Positions 1 through 10,645 of a stretch of DNA of 64,000 nucleotides are shown here, in pieces. Source of the DNA: Acanthaster planci. Taxonomy: Eukaryota > Echinodermata > Asteroidea > Valvatida > Acanthasteridae. Where the stretch lies: assembly GCF_001949145.1 (NCBI RefSeq), contig NW_019091391.1:1146487-1210486 (forward strand). Reading direction: 5' to 3'. The notes beneath the pieces were generated by a model. The model had not been told where the DNA came from. It saw only the letters and a program-made list of their open reading frames with translations, and did no database searches. The stretch's first letter is position 1. The number at the start of each line of letters is the position of its first letter. Made by a program: the position numbers and the translations under genes.

Positions 1-2465
1 TCCCCCCCCCGCCTTTGTGTTGGTCATTGTTTGATCGGAATCTCAGGAATTCTTACAGACTTCTGGGGGATGTGTTAGGTAACAATAGTCTAGTGTATGT
101 ATAGGGATTGGACATGTGAGGGGATACATGTACCTATTGGCCCCATATGTGCACGGTATCCTCAAAGTAGCTGCTTCAACTCAATTCAACGGCCGCTCAA
201 GCCTGTGGTTCCCTTGTTGCACTGAGCAGCGGTGTAATCATTGGCCAATGATTTTGTAGACATCCAAATTGCTTCACAAAGACCACCTAATCCGTGGCTT
301 AGTCAGACCATTACCTGAACAATACCATGGCAAGTCAAAGACCCACAACAGGTTACACCGAGCTAGAGGGGGCAACATCAACTATGAAGGTAGACATGAC
401 AGAGACTCCAGGTATCCACTTGAAGGAATTCTTCAGAGGTTAGCTGCTCTATGCTCAAAGCAACTAAAATTCCAAATACAATAACTAGTTTTAATGTTTC
501 AGACAGGTTTACCAACTTTTTCTCTGAGCAGTTCATGGAACATACCTGTCAGAAGACTAAAAACCAAGGAAATATTTGAGGTCATGGATTATGACCAACA
601 TGTACTTGGGACAAGTAGAACCTGTACTTTGTAACCCAGCTGAAATAACTGAAGTTTGACATTAAAAAGTCAGGGAAACTCAGAATCAGTCCATTACACA
701 CAAACAGAGCTTAGAGGAGTCGATAATTTCTGAACAGCGTTTCCAAACTTTCCAGGAATGTAAAAATGATAGCAAGAGTTTGGCATCTGGCCATCACAAA
801 TAACTAAATTCCATCTCACCATAGAGGAAGGAATGGTCTCATCATCACGATCATGGTTTGTATTGACTGTCTATTAAACAAATTCCGCTTAGGAAAAACT
901 GAATTTGTCTGATGAAAAGTCGGTATAAAAGTCATTTTTAAAGCTTGTTTATAGTACACTCGAAGATTCGTGGTGGCCGGATATAGAACTCTTTTCAAAA
1001 TGAAATATTTAAGAGAATATCTAAGACTTTGCAGAGGAAACATCGAGAACTGATGATAGGGCTTACTAAAAAGTGATTATACCCTGACCAGACGGCACAA
1101 TCATGACAATTACCAATGTGCATACACCGTATACACGTACCTTTGTTTTGTGTTTACTAGCAAGTGCAACTGCCACGATACAAAGTAGAATCACAACTCT
1201 CGAGAAAGCCATTGTCGACAGCAGGATTTCGACAGCTCTTCGCAAAGCTAGCTCTCGCCAAACCTGAGGATTCTACTCCACGTCAAGGGCCGAGCCAGGT
1301 CTTCCGAAGCCGAGGAAATCGATGTGCTGGGGTAAAAATACAAGACACCAACACAACCCGACGACACGCGTCGATATTGCTCAAACTAGTCAAAGCGATG
1401 ATGCCAACTTATGATAGACCGCACACATGGTAGTAGTCTCGTCAAGCACTCTCTAGCCCTGTGACGCGTGAGACACGTCTCTCAAGGAGTCTTATTACCG
1501 TCTGGGTCAAGACCCCCTCTGGCTTAAACAAATAAGGGGCGTTCTAGACTGGTACCTTAAAAGCCTAAACCCAAATAATTTGAAACGCGTTCGGGGCGTG
1601 GCCTGGTGGCATGGGTGGGCATGATGGAGGGGGGTGTTTAAGCTCCTTGTGCGGTCGAGTCCTATGCCTAGACTTCCCCATTCAAAACTTGAAGAAAACA
1701 AAAAGCACAGAAAATACCATGAGCGAACCAAGGCCCACCCAGAAAGCACGGCCCTCCCTAACTACCCCGATCTAGACGCGGATTGAACGGGGGGGGGTGT
1801 TGCTCAAAATCACCCCATGCTCTCAGACAAAAAGGTAAACAATGGGGAAATACTAGTATAAAATGACTAAAGTAAGTATGAAAACAAGATAGCATCGTTC
1901 CCGCTTGTCTGCAAAAATGAGATATTAATAATAATTTCCTGCCTGACCCACCCCCGATATTTCCTCGATCCGCCCCTGCATGCACACTGAATACAGGTAT
2001 ACTGAATAAAAGGTAAAGAAAACTGAGAGAAAAAGTCGCTCACGTCGAAGTAAACCTATGTCATGCTTTATTATGCCTTTAGACAATGCTGCTTGTAAAG
2101 TTGATCGTAGTCTTGAGCTTCTCGTGTAACATTTTCATTTTAACCCAAAGTGCCAAACTCAAGCATTTTTCTACAGTTACATGTACCTTCACTGGTTTTC
2201 ATCAAATTAAAAAAAAAATATTAATTAAAAAAAGTAGCATGGAAAAACTGAGTACATTTGAAAGCGAAACTGTTCTATTGGCTAGATAAGAGACAAGCTA
2301 TACACACTAATATACATTCTAATGCAAAAGATATTATTTTTTGTGGTACAGGTTACAAATTTATGCACGCTATGTAGGCCCACAGCATACTCTAAATGTG
2401 ATTTCATCCTTAAAAATTTTGTCTTTTAAAAACAAACAATTTTGAGGTTTAAGCACCAGGCTTTA
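1..2465. other. Intergenic, no gene recognised
   Basis: Only short ORFs without family resemblance are visible on either strand. The 3' UTR of the minus-strand gene ending at 2466 presumably extends into the AT-rich part around 2080-2460. G/C homopolymer runs occur at the left edge and near 1790. I see no RNA gene or intact mobile element. Confidence 0.5.
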
Positions 2466-4957
2466 TCAGTATCCGTTGATGTACATGTACGTTGGCATTC
2501 CAGCATAGACGGAAAACATCGGTGCTCCTAAAGCCAGAATCGCCGGGTCGTCTCCAACTGGTAGAGTGCGACAATATTGTTGTTGTACCGGCAAGGCGTA
2601 TCGATTCTCCAAGACTCGGTACGGCAGGGTCGCGTTTGTATCGTACTGACGGCACGCGTATAAAACGGCTGGATCTTGCAGCAGAGTATCGAATCTCGTC
2701 GAGGAAACATTTGGATGTACGCATCGATGGCCGACTGCGCCGTTGAGAAGGAAGGAGATGATCCTGTTCTCGTGCTGAGTTGCGCGGGAATCGACACTCA
2801 CAGTCTCGATCTTTTGTGGGCAGGGTGTGCTTTTATCTTCATCGGTCGTCCCGATGGACACGATAGCGGGGTCGTCGAGATGATTTTCCGTTGGTTTTGG
2901 AGACTGGCAGCTAGGAAGAGCTGGCCATGCGGCATTGTAGGATTCGGTGGAAGCTTCTGAACTTTGCTGTTGACTGAAGCGAGGCGGTCTGAAGCCTCGC
3001 CGCCTGCGTTGCAAGCAGTGAGAAGCATTACACGAAGAATTACCGTGGGGATAGAAGGGAGTCAGATACTTTCTCTTGACTGGTGTCTGAAAGTTGCCTT
3101 TTCCCGGAGCACGGAAATCATCCCAGTTCATCACTTCGTCTGCCTGGTCACTGCGGTAACCACAGCAACGTTTGATTTGGCCGATGGGTGAACGGGCGAC
3201 GTTATTTCGACCACATGGTGGCGCCCCAGCCAGAATGCACGAAACTTCCGCCGAGCATTGACTCAAGTTGGCGGTGTAGGTTCCGTTGCCGGTAAACGAA
3301 CCTCCAAAATAGAAGTTGCTGGACACGACTTGTGTTCCGTCTGGCGAAGCTGTAGACGCCCTGGAAACAGAAATCTTCCTTCTTCGGCGCCGTCGTCTGG
3401 CGCACACGGAGGCCGATTCTGTCTCAATGACGTCTGCGCTCAACGATCGTTCTCCCTGATCGCTTTGACTTCGTGACGACGCACTGCTAGAGTAGCTAGC
3501 ACTGAGCGACCAATTCAGCTCAGAAGACGAGCCATCAGAGAAGTCTGAGACCGACTTATGAGATTCCTCCTCACCAACGTTCTCTTCAGTTGTGTTGAAC
3601 TTTGTGTCTGAGAACAAAGAGATACCACTCTCATTTTCAGCTTGACGGAACTCGCACTCCTTTGCTCGAGAGAGTGAGGAGCGACAAGGTCTTGTCGGTA
3701 TTGAGACCTGATCTTCTGTTGATGAAGTTTGATCCTGGGGTTGTGATGTCTGGCTTCCTGGTGATACGACTTGATTGTCTGTGGTCGGTGAAAAGGAGTC
3801 TCCTCCTGGAGAAATGATCTCCTTGTCTGGGGAGTAGGATGCATCTCCTGGCGATATGGTTTGACCTTGTGGTGAAAAGCAATTCGCCTCGGGTGAAGAA
3901 GGTTGACCTTCCGGTGAGAAAATCTGATTATCCAGCGAAACGCTACGAACTTCGAGGGAGAAGAATTCTTCTGGTGAGAAGCTGTGATCTTGCGGAGACA
4001 GGCTTTGATCCTCCCGCAAAAAAGTTCGATCCCATGTGTACGGCAGTTGGCTTCGAGACTGACTCTCAGACGCTGGAGAGACGCGAGCTTCCGGTGAAAC
4101 TGTTTGACCTCTCATCAGTGATGACGATGTTGAAGACTGGGTGTCTGGTGTAGAGGTACGGACACCAGTACATTGCAAGTCCATGCCGCCAATACTTGCC
4201 TCATGATCGAATGATACGAGCTCACCGGAGAGTGCCGGGGCTTTGGGCGGAGATCGGAAGCTAGAAGGTGACATCAGTCTTGGGTTGTGGGTGAAGGGGT
4301 GGGCCAGGTCAAAGGTCGTGCTTTTGCTTTTCCAGCCTACAGACGGGGAGAAATATTGTACAAAGCAATTATCTATAGAATTCTATCGAGGGTTTGCAAT
4401 TCACGTTTATTCAATGGTCCCTTGCCATGTTAAAGGATCCATTACCGAGTATCAGCTGCGAGGGCTTTCGACAGCTAACATTACCATGACTACCGATACG
4501 GCATCAAATCCGACCCGAACCAGAATGGCTTTTTAAAAAACCATTTTGGAAAGAAATTTGGCCTTGCTTGAACCTCGAGGGGCTCTTGTAATCAATAGAG
4601 CCTTTGCGCGGTAACCATCATGCAGGGCAGTTCTTTTGTTCACCGGCCTCAACCTGGCAGCCATGAACGGGAATGGAAAACAAAAAACACCTTTTGACAA
4701 ATGGCAGGTCCCTCACTAATTTCACCTTGTGCCAAACAAACAAGAAACAGCTTAATGTTTTTGCAGACTCTCCAAGGAATTCAGTGTGTCAAAGCATCTC
4801 CTAAACTGCTGTTCCCAATGATTGCATTTCGATCTCAAATTCCTACAAAATCCCGTAAAACAATTAGGCTTTGTTCTATTTGTGACCTACGCTTACCTTT
4901 CTCACGCTGTTTTCGTTCTCGGTCGTCTTCGGTCATTTGACTATAAAGCATCGACAT
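2466..4957 (-). CDS. Uncharacterised Ser-Pro-rich protein, two coding exons
   Basis: Exon 1 is 4897-4957 (ATG at 4957; 20 codons plus 1 nt, then a GTAAGC donor). Exon 2 is 2466-4336 (acceptor CTGTAG after a pyrimidine-rich stretch). The phases join exactly and give 643 residues with an open frame across the junction, which supports this start over the internal ATG at 4274. Numbering from that internal Met, residues 57-193 are a degenerate array of about a dozen SPE/SPQ/SPG units. A Ser-rich acidic segment follows (about 235-290), then a basic run RRRRRRRK at 293-300 that could be a nuclear signal, then a Cys/Arg-containing region. The C-terminal third carries three related motifs, DDPAI, QDPAV and DDPAI. 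No signal peptide or membrane segment is seen. The Ser-Pro units suit proline-directed kinases (inference). I do not recognise the family. It is probably intracellular and largely disordered. Confidence 0.72.
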
Positions 4958-5059
4958 TTTGTTTGCATCTACACATATAGTCGTCGGGTGTGTGTTCTCA
5001 CGAATGTGAGTCCAAACATGTTGCTTTATAAAATTTTAGTTCTTTTGTTGTCATCAGGT

Positions 5060-5215
5060 TCGTAGGTTACTTCGTCATACACGCGCACGCACCACTGATT
5101 TCAAACCTTTATTGGATGAGTACTCAAGTTGCGCGTAAAGTTCTGGGTCTATGATTCCATGTGCCTCAAGGTGCAGTGGGCGTGGTTAAACTGATTAGAA
5201 GTGACGTCACACTTG
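5060..5215 (-). repeat. Dispersed repeat, copy 1 (inverse of 18030-18165)
   Basis: The reverse complement of this segment resembles 18030-18165 over about 150 bases. Shared blocks include GTGACGTCACTTC, CGCCCACTGCAC, GCGCGCAACTTG-like and GTGTATGACGAAG. It is an old interspersed element of unknown class; one copy is intergenic and the other lies in an intron of the protease gene. Confidence 0.6.
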
Positions 5216-5640
5216 GAAAACGCGTTGTTCATTGATTTTTATTATCAATGGCATTGTTGGCGAGTGCGCGTAACTCTCATGCGTGTCTGGATATCGTTAA
5301 CGCGCTTGTTAACATGCAGACGACTAGCAACATTTTTTGTTTGTAAATAATTAGGTCAGGAATGGTTTAGCAATAATTCTGTACTATGTTCTCTAGTATT
5401 ATGTTACGCTGTAAAAACTTCAAAATGTGGTGCAGCTTGGACATGACGGCGGGTACACTGGCGTTGACGAAAAGTATTTCAAAATTGTAAGAAGAATTCT
5501 GGGACTTTTTGACAAAAGGTACGGTAACGAACTCTAGATTGCTTTTGTTTTGTATTGAGCTTAGTTACAGTATATTTTAATTAATAGGATGCCGCTAATC
5601 AAACAGGCCAAATGCAAGATGTATAGCGGCCTCTCATTAA

Positions 5641-5826
5641 ACGAATGGCGTTTGTTTAAAAATGACTGGCCTACATTTATATTCTGTCCCGTTTTGGCCA
5701 ATTTCAAATTGTTTTTACCAGTGCTAGACAATTACACGAATTGCGTTTGTTTAAAAATGACTGGCCTACATTTATATTCTGTCTCGTTTTGGCCAATTTC
5801 AAATTGTTTTTACCAGTGTTAGAAAA
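5641..5826. repeat. 95-bp tandem duplication, two near-identical units
   Basis: Unit 1 starts at 5641 and unit 2 at 5736. They differ at only a few positions over about 90 bases (for example CCCG/CTCG and GCTAGA/GTTAGA). Open frames run through both units but resemble no protein family. The near-identity implies a recent duplication. Confidence 0.85.
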
Positions 5827-6277
5827 GATTTTTGGAATAATCGTTCACTTAATAAGATGGATCTCTCACATTAAATGGCTAAATGGTGGGCCTTCTCGTC
5901 CACAAAATAAATGTAAAGGTAAAATTAAAGCCTAGTTCGGATTCTGTGCTCGGACACTTTCTCAAAATCTTAACGCCCAATCACTCAGTGGAAAACATTA
6001 CCAAAGAAAGGTTACATTGGATTCTATATCCGTACTTTTTCGCCCGATCATTTTTGTATTAACGCTATACGTGTGGGCTTTGAGAAAATGAATGGAAGTA
6101 GCAGCAACATATTTTGATGACGACAATTTCGGAGATAGCAACTTCCTTCGCTTACAATTAAACAAGTGAATTGAAGACATTGTATGAGTGGAATGATGTG
6201 TCAGAATGAGTTCAATTGGAACTTTGTCATGGAGAAAAGTTCAGACTCCACTGAGCCAATTTCTTTCCCCCCACAAG

Positions 6278-8290
6278 CTACTCAAGGCTGATGGCGAGGA
6301 AGCTTGCCGCGAAGCCCCTGCCACCGGGGAGGGCATCGCTGATCATCTTGACAGTCATATGGTGTTGTCGACAGACACAAAGGACCCAATTGGAGGGCTT
6401 TCGCTGCACATCCTGTCATACGGCAAACAGATTCACAGTCCTTTCACTAATTTTTTTGATCTCTCAATCTTCATTCAGACATTATCATCGATACCGAGAT
6501 ATCGACATTTTACGTGGCAGTATTGCATAACAATAGACTCATTCGAAGTTCTGTTACGTGTATTCGATTGGAATCAAAGTCAACGATCTTTCAAAACGTA
6601 TGTTTGGTTGCTTTCTGACAACGGATCATTAGTTTTGAAATTTAAAAAAACGAAATTCTTTTATTTGAGACTAGGTGACAATTAATTTGGCATTTTGACA
6701 GATAAAGTTTTCATTTCCATCAATTTTTGAGACATAGGCTTAGGAGCATTCTTCGGGAATCGTTGGGCAACTTCAAGCACGATCATCGTCCATTTTAGAG
6801 TTATGTATAAAAACAGGATGCTGAGAGGATGAACAATCTCTAAAAAAAAATCAACAATCGAATGTACGATTTTCCTAATGGTGTTAGACTCTGCCCCCGT
6901 AGCTGTCTGTACATTTCCTACCTGACTGAGCCAGCAACCTGGCTGGGAACCACCTGCAACATGTCCCACGCGCACGTCTCCTCTTCCTCCTGTCTTCCCC
7001 GCGCAGCTCCACTCGTTTACCAGCCTCAACCTGCGAAAAGGCCACCTGAATGACTTTAGTTGTTTAACATACTCGTCCAAAGTCATTAATCAGCGGCTTC
7101 ATGCATTTCCCAGTCACACATGCACCCTTTTAGCTGAAGCCAAGTAAATTTGACGCACTGATATAGCATTAAATTGCGCGGCTATATAATAGAAGTAAAA
7201 CACAAAATCGAGAGCAAATTATCAGACAGGAAAGCAAAAACGTAAACGTTCACAACTAACTTAAGAGAAGTGGGCCTGGTGAAAGAAAAGGTTTTAAATA
7301 CGAGGGAGTTTTACGCTTAAAATAGTTGCAAACGATTTCTGAACCACAAATTGGACTTTGACGGAAGACGGAACACACAGAGAGAACCATATTTTTACTG
7401 AAACTCTTCATATTTCACTTTGTATCTCAAACTGTCTGGAACGACACCGTCAGGGGTTGATATCGAGCCAAAGACAGCTTCTTTTAAATTATTCTATCGA
7501 GAACTTGAACGAATTTTTGTATTGATTCTACGCGATGAAAACAATGGGACAGAAAATGGTGTCCTACCCGAATGAGATATGCACACTCCTTGTCGTCATT
7601 GTACACCTCGTGTCCATAATTAACGGATGCTACACATCCAGAGTCGGCAAAGAAAAACCCTCCACATGTTCCTTCAACTCCCTCTGCATATGTCATAAGT
7701 TATTCAATTTAGGAAACTTTTAAAACATTATAATGTCCTTTGACAGATACATGTATCATAGATTTTGAGGCCTAACTTTTTAAGGGTTAATAGTGGAAGT
7801 CATGGAAAGTTTGCGATGACAACATACAGGTTAATGCATGGTCTGTCTTTTAGTTGTGGTTCTGATAATAGTGCGCCTCAGAAAGTTTTCAACGCGTTGG
7901 CCAACCACAACGCGCAAAATCTGTCGACCCTTTAATTCCAAACGTGCATCGGGTCGACAGATTTTGCGCACTGTTCTTGACCAACACGTTGCAAAAGTCT
8001 TGGAGGCGCGCTATTGGGAAACGCCCGTATTATTAACCAATGCCGAATGCGGGGTTGGAAGGTCTTGATACCCAAGGACAAATATTGTATGAAAACCCAA
8101 CTCACCGCATCTACCACTAATCGTTGGAGTAGTTGTACCGGGCTGGGTAGTTGTGGAGTGATGGTAGGCGTGGTCAACGAGACGTTCGTAGGCTGTGTCA
8201 CTTAGCTTGCCTGGAACCCCCGCCCAGGACCACCAACATGATTCCCATTGGACTTGATCGATCGGCTTTGGCAATTGTGTACCGCAGTAT
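6278..8290 (-). pseudogene. Decayed 3' half of a BP10/SpAN-like astacin gene (inverted copy)
   Basis: Four minus-strand segments match the last four exons of the intact gene at 10646-20830, in the same order and with splice sites kept. 8106-8290 is the end of CUB1 plus the Thr/Pro linker; it starts at YCG, has frame breaks, and is 185 nt against 296. 7568-7683 is the first half of CUB2, exactly 116 nt as in the intact gene and fully open (VEGTCGG, SGCVAS, YNDDKEC). 6922-7030 starts VEAGKRVELR and ends ETCAWD-like in another frame; it is 109 nt against 116, so a 7-nt loss shifts the frame. 6278-6412 is the end of CUB2, 135 nt against 133; an extra AT before the conserved MTVKMISDAL stretch shifts the frame. 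Retained introns show a DNA-level duplication, not retroposition. I found no protease-domain exons on its 5' side (8.3-10.6 kb). Confidence 0.85.
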
Positions 8291-8609
8291 CTGCGAGAAA
8301 TGTATTGCCTTTGTTCAAGCATGCCAGTCGATGCTATTCATGTATTTAGAGACTAGAGCTGAAAGGATAACTTGTATCGATACCAACTGACATCTATAGA
8401 AGTTGCTATAGATACCAAATGGTATAGATACCGCAATAGGACCAAATTGTTAAATTTAAAATCGCCGTTCTTGCGGTGTTGTACGCTAAAAAAATCTGCA
8501 GCATTGTTGGGGGTCAGGTCAGTTTCACAGCACTACAGCAAACTTTTGTGCAAATATCAGGTCACGACAAGTTAAAATGATTAAGATTACAAAGACATGT
8601 TTGGCAGAT

Positions 8610-8780
8610 GGCTCTCGAGCAGAAGTACCCCTCATCGGTTGAAAAGAGCCATGTTGGTCGGAAGTTGTCATTTTGTCGCCCATAGTCTTTCGTGAACCGG
8701 CGAAATTCAGTTCCGACCAAAGGAGCCCCCATTACTGAGAAGATTGCACCCTCACTTTTCCATCTCGAGGCTCATACAGC
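8610..8780. repeat. Dispersed GAGCAGAAG repeat, copy A
   Basis: It shares ordered blocks with 17845-18020 and 59400-60110: GAGCAGAAG, CCCCTCATCGGTTGAAAAGAG, a TCATTTTG block, then GCACCCTC and TCGAGGCTCATACAG near the end. I see no coding capacity. It is probably a non-autonomous transposable element. Confidence 0.75.
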
Positions 8781-9683
8781 ACTTCAAGTTCTTCCTTTCT
8801 GACCCATTACTCGGCGAAATTAAAACCTTTCATAAATCTCAAGTGCAGCTAACGGCTTACGTTTCTTCATTGGTGAAAACATCCGTGCCTTTCTGCACTT
8901 TGACCGAGTCGTACCAGCATTGCCCATTCCAAGTTTGCTCCACGTCCAAAGGAAGGCAACACGGTTGGTTTTAAAGTCAAACTTGAGAGGCAAGGTTTAC
9001 TTTGACACGTTTGGTTTATTTTAATGCCTCTTTTACCTTTAGGCCTACCAAATGAAAATTGTCAAATCTTCCTGTTCATTCGTCGCACCCAGTCTTGTGC
9101 GAGCAAGTCGCCATATTGGAATCTGCATAATGGACAACTTCTAAGTCCCGTTTCGTTAAATTATCACGAACCACTAGCAACCGGGAGCAGAAGAAGGTTT
9201 TAACCTCTTCCCCGGCCGTCAGCTCGTACAAACAATCTCGAATCCAAACAAGTACAAACCATTTTACTTCGTGTGGTTACTTAGCAAGCAGTTTTAAGAA
9301 AACAGAATTTAGTGAAATGTGAGCTGTTGTTTGGTTGAGATCGCGTTTATTTTATATTCTCTTCCAAATTTGAATTTTCCCGGGGGGGTTCAAACAGTAT
9401 AATGCGGGCCGATGAAGTGTATTATAGCAAACGAGTTGTTTAAGACAGACAAAGTAGTCCTGCGATTTTCTGACAAATACAAAACAAAACTACACGAAGC
9501 AGACGTTGCGCCCTTTGTCAAAGTTCGGCGCTTTTTCCGGTTGTTTAGTTTAGCATCTGGTTTTGGAACTATTCGGTACTGGTCTGTTAGTTCGACTCGT
9601 GTGGTACTTTCCACAAACTCCTTGTTCTACTTCCATTCTTTACACATGAGTGCCGCAGTTTTTCTCATGAATCTACGCATTAC

Positions 9684-9916
9684 CATGGGCGGAGATCTGG
9701 GGTGGGGGTGGAATATATATCCCCCACTTTTTGACGTGGGGGAGGGGATTACCAATAATTATAATCACCTCTCCCCCCCTTTCAAGTCACTGACAATGCA
9801 CACCCTTTGCCTGCACCAGCAACTTTTCCGGCATCACGATCTCACGTGGGGATGGAGGTCATGCTGAGCTTTAGGAAATCCTCCCCCGCGTGTAGCAAAA
9901 AATCTCCGCCCATGCC
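9684..9916. mobile_element. Candidate MITE/foldback element with GGGCGGAGAT termini
   Basis: ATGGGCGGAGAT near 9685 is repeated as its reverse complement, ATCTCCGCCCAT, near 9902-9914. Inside are G-rich and C-rich blocks (GGGGTGGGGG, then TATCCCCCAC; GTGGGGGAGGGG, then CCTCTCCCCCC) that can pair. A similar G/C arrangement appears at 49717-49815. There is no ORF of transposase size, so it would be non-autonomous. Confidence 0.5.
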
Positions 9917-10645
9917 CATTACACCTACAACATTACAGTAATACCAATTCCTCCTGTTTTACCACTGTTGATTTTTTCGTCGAAATGAATTGAATTATGC
10001 GGAGAATTCAATACTGTCTGAAATGGTAATAATCTCGTGCGTCGCGTTGCGGTACTCGAATTAATATACAAATAGTGACAAAGATTGGGAGTTATTTCAA
10101 CTGATAAAATAATTAATGGCAATGTCAGTTACTCTTAGTGTAAATATCCTGATGCATTATACAAAAGGATTCTTTGAATAGTCTTATCATTATTACCTTA
10201 TTATACATTTCTTTGTTTTGTATTCAAACACCCCCATATTTATCTTTTAATATTCCCATCACGTAATCTAAAGGAAAAAAATGACTCGGGAACTTCTTAC
10301 TATACTTTTCAACAAGCTTATACTCTGGAAAGTTGAAAGCAAACTCCAATTCGTTGAGCTCAAAGTTTTTTTTTTTTATCTTAGAAACATTCCAAATGAT
10401 ATTCGTGATGACTGCCAGTGTTGTGACATGGAGCTTGGCAGATGATCATAAATATTCACTAAAACAGGGCAAAAAACTAATTACCGGTTTTTTATTATTC
10501 ACGGCGATTTTTTGCGGCGCATCAAAGAGAACAAGAGCATTTAAAGCCAAGCCCACTTAATGAGAATTCCCAAGCGGTCGTACTGCACTCTAGCGACGCT
10601 GTCGACTTACGTTCCACCAGGCTTCTGGGATCATCTGCTGCAGCC

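Larger units (their letters stand above)
4958..6277. other. Intergenic: probable 5' flank of the Ser-Pro gene, then repeats
   Basis: The first few hundred bases lie upstream of the minus-strand gene starting at 4957 and should contain its promoter; I see no clear TATA box. The rest holds an inverted copy of a dispersed repeat (about 5060-5215) and a 95-bp tandem duplication (5641-5826). No further coding exon is recognised. Confidence 0.5.
8291..10645. other. Intergenic between inverted pseudogene and protease gene
   Basis: This segment contains a copy of the dispersed GAGCAGAAG repeat (8610-8780) and a GC-rich foldback element (9684-9916). The stretch just before 10646 should hold the promoter of the plus-strand protease. 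I looked here for the missing 5' exons of the inverted pseudogene and saw none. Confidence 0.5.
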
